The notes below the pieces were generated by a model. It did not search any database and was not told the DNA's origin. It saw only the letters and a list, made by a program, of their open reading frames with translations. Source: Desulfovibrio sp. (lineage in GTDB: Bacteria; Desulfobacterota; Desulfovibrionia; Desulfovibrionales; Desulfovibrionaceae). Taken from it: a stretch of DNA of 48,541 nucleotides. The stretch is taken from positions 1 to 48,541 of the forward strand of contig JAISTH010000061.1 in assembly GCA_031272715.1 (NCBI GenBank), read 5' to 3'. A program made the translations under genes and the position numbers. This document shows, one piece after another, positions 42,446-48,541 of this stretch (position 1 is the first letter of the stretch; every line of letters starts with the position of its first letter).

Positions 42446-43346
42446 CGCCCATGCGGTGAAGAAGCCCCTGGAGTTCCTCCTTCGTGGCGTAGGGCAGGGT
42501 GATCTTGCCGGCCTCTTCCGTGCCGCTGACGAGGGCCTTGCACCCGAAATGGACGCCCAGATCCCGCTGGAGCTTCGTCAGCGCGGGAGGCTTCTTGCGC
42601 GAGCGGGTCCGGCGGGCGCCGCCGGAGCGGGCGGGGGCGGCCTCCTCCTCCTTTCCCCAGGGAAGGGTCCGATGCCGTCGCCAGTGGTCCAGGGCCTGCT
42701 CGGTCTGCCGGACGCTGAGGGTGCGGGCGACGATGGCGTCGAGCATTTCCTGTCTGGCCCCTTCGTCCTCCACGGCGAGCAGGCACCGTGCGTGGCCGGG
42801 GGATATGGAGCCGTCGCGAAGGGCGGTCTTGGCCTTGTCGGGCAGTGCCAGCAGCCGAAGCGTGTTGGCCACGGTGGACCGGTTCTTCCCCAGTCTCCTG
42901 GCGACCTCGTCCTGCGTCATATCGAGGGTCCTGCGCAGGTCGTCCATGGCCATGGCCTGCTCCATGGGATCGAGATCCTCCCGCTGGAGGTTCTCGATGA
43001 GGGCCACCACCCTGAGGTCGGCGTCGTCCAGCTTCTTGACGAGCACCGGGACTTCCGCGACGCCCGCCATCTTCGCGGCCCGCCAGCGTCGTTCCCCCGC
43101 GACGATCTGGAGTCCGCCCGCCGGATCGGGGCGCACCAGCAGCGGCTGGAGAACGCCCTGGTTCCTGATGGAGTCGGCGAGTTCCTGGAGGCTGCTCTCG
43201 TCGAAGGTCTGCCGGGGTTGGTGCGGATTGACTTTCAGGGAGGCGACGGACACCATGCGGACGTCGCCGTCCTGCTTCCCCCCGAAATAGTCGCCTTTCG
43301 ACTTGAAGAGCGCTTCCAGGCCTCGACCCAATTGCTTGTTTGGCAT
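42435..43346 (-). CDS. parB: Chromosome partitioning protein ParB
   Basis: ParB binds parS sites and, with CTP, slides to form the partition complex near the origin. The 303-residue protein begins MPNKQLGRGLEALF (a common ParB start). It has the CTP-binding motif GERRWRA, the helix-turn-helix TQDEVARRLGKNRSTVANTL, and a C-terminal dimerisation end. A lysine/arginine-rich linker is present. The ribosome site is weak. It is separated from parA by an opposite-strand zinc-ribbon gene, so parA and parB are not in the usual tight operon. Confidence 0.96.
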   Translation of the reverse strand: MPNKQLGRGLEALFKSKGDYFGGKQDGDVRMVSVASLKVNPHQPRQTFDESSLQELADSIRNQGVLQPLLVRPDPAGGLQIVAGERRWRAAKMAGVAEVPVLVKKLDDADLRVVALIENLQREDLDPMEQAMAMDDLRRTLDMTQDEVARRLGKNRSTVANTLRLLALPDKAKTALRDGSISPGHARCLLAVEDEGARQEMLDAIVARTLSVRQTEQALDHWRRHRTLPWGKEEEAAPARSGGARRTRSRKKPPALTKLQRDLGVHFGCKALVSGTEEAGKITLPYATKEELQGLLHRMGVNA

Positions 43347-43437
43347 GGCTATCTGAATCCGTTAAAAAGGTTCGTGGTCACTCCCCGATCCGGGTGGGGG
43401 CGGACGGCGCCCACCCATTACCAGAAGCGAGGCGGCG

Positions 43438-43815
43438 GTGGATTCGGTCCTGTATCTGACGGACGGGCAAGGAAGCGTCAAGGCGGTGCAGATCCCGGTC
43501 GACATGTGGCGGCGGCTGGAACCCCATGCGAGGGTCCTGGCCGGGGCGCCCCCGGAGCCCGAGGAACCGATGGGGGAGTTCCAGGAGTTCCTGCGGCTCT
43601 GGGATTTCCGCTATTCCTACGACCCGGCCGTGAGCTGCCCTCATTGCGGCGCCGCCACGGAGGATTGGCGGGAGGGGCCGGATCGGCCCTTCCGGCTGAC
43701 GACGGCAAGCTTCGGAGGGTTGCTGGTCTTCCGGTGTCAGCGGTGCGGCGCGACCGTACGGCAGAAGCATTTCCGCGACCATGTGAGCCACGAGCACACG
43801 CCGCCGGGCGTCTAG
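43438..43815 (+). CDS. Zinc-ribbon protein of unknown function between parA and parB
   Basis: This 125-residue protein opens with a short beta-rich part ([20 protein letters not shown]) and then has two Cys pairs, CPHC (67-70) and CQRC (100-103), about 30 residues apart. That is a classical zinc ribbon. A His-rich tail ([11 protein letters not shown]) follows. The start is GTG 43438 with GAGGCGG just upstream. It lies on the plus strand opposite to parA and parB and overlaps the parA stop by 4 bp. The position inside the par locus suggests, but does not show, a role linked to partition. I do not recognise a named family. Confidence 0.75.
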   Translation: MDSVLYLTDGQGSVKAVQIPVDMWRRLEPHARVLAGAPPEPEEPMGEFQEFLRLWDFRYSYDPAVSCPHCGAATEDWREGPDRPFRLTTASFGGLLVFRCQRCGATVRQKHFRDHVSHEHTPPGV

Positions 43816-44645
43816 CCCGCGCCCTCCTCAGGGAGTCCGTCCTCGTCCCCCCAGTCCTCCGCGAATATCTTCGGAAGGCCTCCCTGCCCTCGCAGCACCA
43901 CCTCCTTCGCGAGTCCGACGTAGGCTTCGCCGCCCCTGGACTTGATGTCGTATTCGATGATGGACTTGCCGTGGCTTGGGGCCTCGGAGAGGCGCACGTT
44001 CCTGGGGACGACGGTCTCGAAGAGGAACTCGGGCAGGCAGCGGACCACCTCGTCCCTCACGTCCTTGGTGAGATTGGTCCGGATGTCGTACATGGTGAGG
44101 ATCACCCCGAGCAGGGTGATGTCCTTGTTGAAATGGTCCCGGACCCGTTTGAAGGTGTCCAGGAGCTTCACGATCCCCTCTAGGGCGAAGAATTCGCACT
44201 GGATCGGGATGAGCAGTTCCGTGGCGGCGGTGAGGGCGTTGATGGTGAGGAGTCCCAAGGAGGGAGGGCAGTCGATGATGATGTATTCGTAGTCGTCCCG
44301 CACTCTCTTGATGCATTCGGCCAGGTAGTGCTCGCGGTGCGGCTTGTCCACGAGTTCGAGTTCGGCCCCCACGAGGTCTATGCTGCTGGCCAGCAGATCC
44401 AGATGGGAAAGGCGGGTGTTCGTGATGCAGTTCCGGATTTCGTCCGGCCTGTAGAGGGTCTGGTAGAGGTCGCCGTTCAGCGACTCCTTCGTGAACCCCA
44501 GTCCGCTGGTGCTGTTGGCCTGGGGGTCGCAGTCCACGAGGAGCACCTTTTTCTCCATGATGCCCAGTGCCGAGGAAAGATTGATCGCGGTGGTGGTCTT
44601 CCCCACCCCCCCTTTCTGGTTGGCGATGCAGATGATGCGGGCCAT
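43812..44645 (-). CDS. parA: Chromosome partitioning ATPase ParA (Soj)
   Basis: ParA is a Walker-type ATPase that moves ParB-parS complexes apart along the nucleoid. The 277-residue product starts [20 protein letters not shown] with the deviant Walker A containing both signature lysines, has the [12 protein letters not shown] motif, and [19 protein letters not shown]. It is a short form without an N-terminal DNA-binding domain, as in chromosomal systems. GGGAGGGG precedes the ATG. The parS-like cluster lies just upstream. Confidence 0.97.
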   Translation of the reverse strand: MARIICIANQKGGVGKTTTAINLSSALGIMEKKVLLVDCDPQANSTSGLGFTKESLNGDLYQTLYRPDEIRNCITNTRLSHLDLLASSIDLVGAELELVDKPHREHYLAECIKRVRDDYEYIIIDCPPSLGLLTINALTAATELLIPIQCEFFALEGIVKLLDTFKRVRDHFNKDITLLGVILTMYDIRTNLTKDVRDEVVRCLPEFLFETVVPRNVRLSEAPSHGKSIIEYDIKSRGGEAYVGLAKEVVLRGQGGLPKIFAEDWGDEDGLPEEGAG

Positions 44646-44704
44646 CAGCCCCTCCCGTTGGTGATGTGCGTTTCCTGCAATGGATCCTTGGCCGTTCTTC
44701 GGGA

Positions 44705-44720
44705 TGTTTCACGTGGAACC
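44705..44720 (+). other. parS: parS-like site 1
   Basis: TGTTTCACGTGGAACC matches the consensus TGTTTCACGTGAAACA at 14 of 16 positions. The core GTTTCACGTGGAAC combines the TTTCACGTG and CACGTGGAA forms known from different bacteria. It lies 60 bp upstream of parA. Confidence 0.85.
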
Positions 44721-44725
44721 GATGC

Positions 44726-44741
44726 CGTTTCACGGGAAACA
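44726..44741 (+). other. parS: parS-like site 2
   Basis: CGTTTCACGGGAAACA matches the parS consensus at 14 of 16 positions, with G for T in the central CACGTG. Its centre is 21 bp from that of site 1, about two helical turns, so both face the same side of the DNA. Confidence 0.75.
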
Positions 44742-44988
44742 TTCGTTCCTGGAAAATGGCGTCGGACGGCCGGGGATGTTGCAGGTTGAGGGCAACCTAC
44801 ATGGAAGGATGCAGGATTGCAAGGATGCGGGAGGGAATGTTCGGTTCGAGGCGCGTCACGGGTGCTGCATGAGGGGCCCCGACCTTGGCGGGATCGGCCA
44901 TGTCGGCCGTTATCCTTGCCTGCATGCATATGCGCCGCGTTTCACGATGGACGTGCGGGGACGCGTTTTTCCGCGTCCGGATCCGGGC

Positions 44989-45060
44989 GTTTCACGCCTT
45001 TGGAATCCGTCCGTTTCACGCCTTTGGAATCCGTCCGTTTCTCGCCGTTTGGCGGCCGCC
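44989..45060. repeat. 24-bp tandem repeat carrying the parS half-motif
   Basis: Two exact 24-bp units begin at 44989 and 45013, each starting GTTTCACGCCTTTGG. A third, degenerate unit starting GTTTCTCGCC begins at 45037. The unit opens with the left half of parS (GTTTCACG). The period keeps all reading frames open, so a coding origin cannot be excluded, but no start or ribosome site supports a gene. Confidence 0.7.
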
Positions 45061-45077
45061 GCATTCCCGCTCCACAG

Positions 45078-45125
45078 GATCCGTTTCGTTCCCGCCGCAA
45101 AGATCCGCTTCGTTCCCGCCCTCAA
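45078..45125. repeat. Second 24-bp tandem repeat
   Basis: GATCCGTTTCGTTCCCGCC (45078) recurs 24 bp later as GATCCGCTTCGTTCCCGCC (45102). The period equals that of the neighbouring repeat, although the sequence differs and the spacing between the arrays is not a multiple of 24. Confidence 0.6.
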
Positions 45126-45378
45126 GGAACCGCCGGCCACCCCGGCCCGTCACCCTTCCCGGCCGCCGGAACCGCCCGTCGCCGGATCTCCCTACGGCCC
45201 CGTCATCGAAACTGGACATGTCCCTCCGGGACGTATATGCTGCCGCGCCATCGGAGACGCGACCACCATCCGGAGACACTCCCGTGCGGCGATCCCTTGG
45301 CGACCGCCGACGTCCCGCTTCCGAAAACCACACCACAAGGAGGCCGCGGGCCCCAATGCCCGCGGATCCGTCTCGCCC

Positions 45379-46173
45379 ATGAGAAGACACGTTCTGCCCA
45401 TTCTTCTGGCCGCGCTGCTGGCGATGGCCGCCCTCCTGCCCATCCCGGCCCTGGCGGCCGCCGGCATGGACGAGGAGACCTTCGTGCGCATGCTGCAAAA
45501 GGCGCTGCGGGACAACCCCGATCTCGTGCTCGACGTGCTGCGGGGCCACAGCGAATCCGTCCTGGACATCGCGCAGCAGGGCTCCATGAGCCGCCGCCGC
45601 CGCAGTCTCGAGGCCCAGTGGCGCAACGACATGAAGACCCCGAAGAAGGTGCGCCTGGAGGGAAGACCCACCCTGGGCCAGTCCGGCGCGAAGGTCCGCA
45701 TCGTGGGCTTCACGGACTTCACCTGCCATTACTGCCAGCAGGCCTCCGAGATGCTGAACGTCGTCCTGAAGGAGTACGGACGCAACGTCTGTTTCGTCTT
45801 CAAGAGCATGACCTTCGAGGAGAAGGGGGTCGCCGGCCTTGCGGCGTCGTACTTCCTGGCCGTGAACCTGCAGAGTTCCGAGAAGGCCTGGAACTTCTAC
45901 ATGTCCCTCTTCGCCAACCGGGACCGTCTGATTGCGGAAGGGGAGGAGTTTCTCCGCAAGACGGCGTCCTCCCTCGAGGTGGACATGAAGCGTCTGCAGA
46001 AGGACGTCAAGGGCAAGAAGGTCGCGGAGATGCTGGCCGAGGATCAGCAGGACGCCCAGCAGCTCGGGATAGAGGGGACGCCTTTCTTTCTGGTGAACAA
46101 TCTCGTGGTCCGCGGGGCGCTGCCCCTGGACCTGTTCAAGCTGGCCGTGGACACGGCCCTGAAGAAGCAGTGA
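45379..46173 (+). CDS. DsbA-family periplasmic thiol oxidoreductase
   Basis: This 264-residue exported protein has a signal peptide (MRRHVLPILLAALLAMAALL, cleavage after ALA). An N-terminal helical segment (DNPDLVLDVLRGHSES) resembles the oligomerisation helix of ScsC/Com1-type proteins. The thioredoxin domain has active site C116-H-Y-C119 (FTDFTCHYCQQ) and a cis-Pro loop (GIEGTPFFLVNN). It would oxidise, isomerise or reduce disulfides of secreted proteins; the redox direction cannot be told from sequence. The ATG at 45379 overlaps the stop of a possible eight-codon leader frame. It converges on the MerR-like gene 16 bp away. Confidence 0.9.
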   Translation: MRRHVLPILLAALLAMAALLPIPALAAAGMDEETFVRMLQKALRDNPDLVLDVLRGHSESVLDIAQQGSMSRRRRSLEAQWRNDMKTPKKVRLEGRPTLGQSGAKVRIVGFTDFTCHYCQQASEMLNVVLKEYGRNVCFVFKSMTFEEKGVAGLAASYFLAVNLQSSEKAWNFYMSLFANRDRLIAEGEEFLRKTASSLEVDMKRLQKDVKGKKVAEMLAEDQQDAQQLGIEGTPFFLVNNLVVRGALPLDLFKLAVDTALKKQ

Positions 46174-46189
46174 ATCCGGCGGGGGCCTT

Positions 46190-46777
46190 TCAGCCCGTCC
46201 CGGCGGAAGACCGGGAGGGGCGGATGGCCTTCGCCACCCAGCTGCGCACCTGGTCGAGGTCGGCCTGCATGGTCTTCTCCGAGGAGTCGAGGAGCAGGCG
46301 CAGCGTCTCGACCTCCCGGCGCAGTTCGTCCGTCCCCTCCGTCCCCGTGGGCGGGGGGATCCGTTCGACCATCGTCTGCAGCACCGCGGCGAGGCCCTCC
46401 AGGGCGAGGGTCTGCCGCTCCAGCAACAGCAGCGCCGCCGTCCAGGGCGGCTCGGCCATCGGCGCCATCTCCCCGGCGACGTCCCCCGTCTCCGCCGGCG
46501 TCTCCCTTGCGACGGCGACGGCGTTGCAGGGGAATCTCGACTGCAGCACCTCCTCGACGGCGGAGGCGGTGCGGGAATGCCGCATCTGCTCCAGGATGGT
46601 GGTGATGACGTTCAGCGTCTCCTTGCGGAACCGCCGCCGCCTCCCTTCCCCCACGGAAGGCACGTAGGCGGCGAAGCGCTTGCAGTAGTAGCGGGTCGTG
46701 GATTCAGGCAGGGAGAAGTGCCTGGAGATGTCGGCAATGCTCAGAAGTCCATCGGCATCGCTGGCGGCATCGGCCAT
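46190..46777 (-). CDS. MerR-like DNA-binding protein
   Basis: The 195-residue protein has an N-terminal MerR-type helix-turn-helix (LSIADISRHFSLPESTTRYY, wing near VGEGRRRRFRKETLNVI). A variable middle and a C-terminal coiled coil (TDELRREVETLRLLLDSSE) follow. No effector-binding cysteines or domain are present, so it could be a structural or partition-associated DNA-binding protein of the RacA sort as well as a regulator; that is an inference from its layout and its place near parABS. ATG 46777 has CGGAGGTG 6 nt upstream. Palindromes lie 30-70 bp upstream of the start. Confidence 0.8.
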   Translation of the reverse strand: MADAASDADGLLSIADISRHFSLPESTTRYYCKRFAAYVPSVGEGRRRRFRKETLNVITTILEQMRHSRTASAVEEVLQSRFPCNAVAVARETPAETGDVAGEMAPMAEPPWTAALLLLERQTLALEGLAAVLQTMVERIPPPTGTEGTDELRREVETLRLLLDSSEKTMQADLDQVRSWVAKAIRPSRSSAGTG

Positions 46778-46807
46778 CTGCGCACCTCCGGTTGGGGACG
46801 CTTCAAG

Positions 46808-46845
46808 GTTGCGTGACTGCGCAACAGGGTTGCGCAACGCTTGCG
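46808..46845. promoter_or_regulatory. TTGCG/CGCAA palindrome cluster upstream of the MerR-like gene
   Basis: GTTGCG (46808-46813) and CGCAAC (46820-46825) form one inverted repeat. The perfect palindrome GTTGCGCAAC (46829-46838) forms a second, 21 bp further on, and CTTGCG (46840-46845) is a third half-site. They lie 31-69 bp upstream of the MerR-like start, where an autoregulatory operator is expected. A TTGACA (46865-46870, minus strand) lies further upstream without a good -10. Binding is inferred. Confidence 0.45.
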
Positions 46846-47055
46846 TGTTCGTCCGCTTGCGGTCTGTCAAGCCCTGCGCATCGGCCATGGGAGGGGGGAT
46901 GCCGGCGGCGCTTGCGCAATGGCAGGTGGCGGAAACGCTTTGGCGAACCGCCAGGCGCCAGCATTACCCCGATTTCGAGGGATTGGCAACAGCATTGTTG
47001 CGAAAATCTCTGGAACGGGATCCCTTGCGGTACGGGGACGGACGGCGGTGGGCGG

Positions 47056-47574
47056 TCAGCCGGTGACGCGGCGAACGGCGATGAGCTTCCCTTTCCAGTA
47101 AGGCTCCGCGATGCTCTCCATGCGGACCCGTTCGCCTCGCCGCGGGCTGTGGATGAAGGAATCGTCCCCCGCGTAGATGCCTGTGTGCAGTCCCCTGGGA
47201 CTGCGGCTGGTGCGGAAGACGACGATGTCTCCGGGACGGGGTTTGGAAAGCGGGACGGCCTTGCCGATCTTCGCCTGGTCCACGGTCAGGCGCGGGATCT
47301 CGATGCCGTGCTGCCGGTAGGCCCACCAGAGCAGGCCGGAGCAGTCGAAGCCCTTGCGGGGGGACGTGCCGCCGGGGACGTATTTCTTCCCGATCTGGCT
47401 GTAGGCGGTCTTCACGACGCCCCGGGCGGCGGCCGGAGGGCCGGAATCGGTGTGCTTGGTGCCGCAGCCGCCGAGGACGAGGCAGGCCGCGAGCCCGAGG
47501 CAAAGACACCAGAGCCGGAGCAGGCGGCAGGTGCGCTTTTCCACGTTCGGTACTGGCTGGTTCAGTTCAGGCAT
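47056..47574 (-). CDS. NlpC/P60 family lipoprotein (probable cell-wall endopeptidase)
   Basis: This 172-residue protein is predicted to be a lipoprotein (basic N-terminus, hydrophobic stretch LCLGLAACLVLGGC with the lipid Cys37). The NlpC/P60 domain has the nucleophile in FDCSGLLWWAY, PGDIVVFRT, and the catalytic His in LHTGIYAGDDSFIH. Enzymes of this family cut gamma-D-glutamyl-diaminopimelate or related bonds in peptidoglycan. The protein resembles the Spr/MepS type in length. ATG 47574 follows GGGAG at normal spacing. The MerR-like gene lies 278 bp downstream on the same strand. Confidence 0.92.
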   Translation of the reverse strand: MPELNQPVPNVEKRTCRLLRLWCLCLGLAACLVLGGCGTKHTDSGPPAAARGVVKTAYSQIGKKYVPGGTSPRKGFDCSGLLWWAYRQHGIEIPRLTVDQAKIGKAVPLSKPRPGDIVVFRTSRSPRGLHTGIYAGDDSFIHSPRRGERVRMESIAEPYWKGKLIAVRRVTG

Positions 47575-48541
47575 GTCCGTATCTCCCCTCTCTCACGGGA
47601 TGCCCTGTTGCATGTATCGGGCCACACCTTTCATATCGGCCGCCGGCGCGAACATCATTAGCCCGGGCCGCCCCTCCGCCCCGTCCTGGAGGCCCGCGGC
47701 GCCGCGGCCGTCGGGATTCCGTCGCCCCGTCCCGGGACGGCGGAGGAGTCCGGTCCGATGCGTTTTTCCACGGAAGGAACAGGGGAGGGGTGCTGGTCCA
47801 GCGTCGTGGAAAGATTGTGCTGGTGAAATGTGCACGTTCCGGCCCGTCCGGTCAACACGGTGTCCGAGGTTGGCCGTCCATGGGGCGTCCGGCGGCCGTT
47901 TTCGCCGTCCCCGCCGTCTCCCGGTCCTTCCTGTCCCAGTTTTCGGGTTTGGTCCACTACGCGTGCTCCTTGTGCTGGTCGGAAGGCCTCTAGTGTCGCA
48001 ACCGCCGCCATGGCGGTTCCGACGGGGAAATTGCATCGCCCCGATTTTGCGCCGGCACGAAAACACGCAAGTTCCGAACGTGGAATTCGGCCAACGGGGC
48101 CATTTTCCCAAGAGGTCCGCATCCCCGTGGACAAAAACGTCTTTTCGCCAATACATCGGAACGACGAATCTGGTCCAAGTTCCGTTCGTGGAAACGGCTT
48201 TCGATCCCGGAAGACGTCTTTTCGAAAAAAAACGCGGGGGCGCCCCTTCCGGAGCGCCCCGGTGGCGGTCGACGCAGCAGCTCCGACCGGTCTTTCCCCG
48301 ATGGATCCCGACTTCGCGACGCCCTTCGGCACGACCTGCCCGGACCGCCCCGATCCCGGCGTCGCCCCATGTCCGGGGGCTTGTCACGCCCCCCGATTCA
48401 GACTACATCCATACCAATCTCTTAGCTCTCTTCAGGTAGTGTGTTGATACCCCCATCCTCCCACATATACTTCTGCCCCCCCTGTCGTGCGATGCGAAAT
48501 CATTACGCACCATCGATGTTTTTCTCCTCGTCGCCCATGGC
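47575..48541. other. 967-bp terminal region without a convincing complete gene
   Basis: I see no complete gene here. It contains two near-identical 18-mers beginning CAAGTTCCG (48068-48085 and 48176-48193), an 11-mer ACGTCTTTTCG repeated at 48137 and 48214, and a minus-strand terminator (48225-48260). A GGGGGC/GCCCCC hairpin lies at 48375-48393. On the minus strand a frame entering at the right edge ends at TAA TGA (48500-48505), possibly the tail of a gene outside the window. Confidence 0.5.
48225..48260 (-). terminator. Probable Rho-independent terminator
   Basis: On the minus strand a GGGGCGC/GCGCCCC hairpin (48237-48260) is followed by CCGCG and an uninterrupted run of eight T (48225-48232). 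It would end a leftward transcript that enters from the right of the window or starts in the last 280 bp. Confidence 0.65.

Larger units (their letters stand above)
44646..45378. other. 733-bp gene-free parS region
   Basis: No gene is called between parA and the DsbA-family gene. The region holds two parS-like sites, a lone GTTTCACG half-site (44939-44946), the 24-bp repeats described separately, and near its right end an eight-codon frame (45356-45382) behind AAGGAGG whose TGA overlaps the next ATG. The region is open in one frame throughout, which is expected at this GC content. Confidence 0.6.

Overview
The window is a GC-rich bacterial chromosome segment made almost entirely of single-copy core genes, with a few AT-rich accessory patches. 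Gene content and order suggest a Gram-negative, Desulfovibrio-like member of the Desulfobacterota. Pointers are an atpF'-F-H-A-G-D-C operon that lacks atpB and atpE, a split SecD/SecF pair, an L27 close to Desulfovibrio proteins, an AspRS with non-discriminating signature residues, and a long (803-residue) GyrB. The lineage call is an inference of moderate confidence. No rRNA, tRNA, CRISPR array or insertion sequence was recognised.

Layout. 1-1.6 kb: the tail of a small zinc-ribbon (restriction-alleviation-like) gene and a Fic protein, both looking acquired. 1.6-4.8 kb (minus): rplU-rpmA with its own promoter and terminator, then obgE-proB. 5.0-8.1 kb (plus): yajC-secD-secF. 8.1-12.5 kb: an AT-rich accessory island with two secreted proteins of unknown function, a frameshifted AAA-ATPase/PD-(D/E)XK gene, a 20-bp perfect hairpin, and a HicB-like antitoxin coupled to an unrelated small protein directly behind lepA. 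12.5-26.3 kb (minus): sigma-54 activator with a degenerate receiver, secA, an M24 aminopeptidase, aroK, the ATP synthase F1/stator operon (good promoter at 20534-20562, terminator at 14377-14420) and lepA.

26.4-46.2 kb: larB and a 74-residue orphan, then the plus-strand run dnaN-gyrB-gyrA-TPR lipoprotein-purF-hisS-aspS-def-fmt-rsmB. Many of these genes overlap by ATGA or more, implying coupled translation. They meet head-on the minus-strand parA/parB, which are separated by an opposite-strand zinc-ribbon gene. Upstream of parA lies a 733-bp region with two parS-like sites 21 bp apart and 24-bp tandem repeats that carry half of the parS motif. A DsbA-family periplasmic protein, a MerR-like regulator with nearby TTGCG/CGCAA palindromes, and an NlpC/P60 lipoprotein follow. 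The last ~960 bp hold no convincing complete gene.

The points most worth a second look are the parS/repeat region with its inserted zinc-ribbon gene, the mosaic base composition inside dnaN, the AT-rich island with its frameshifted nuclease and HicB pair, the GyrA Val at the classical quinolone-resistance position, and the receiver domain that has lost its phosphorylation residues.
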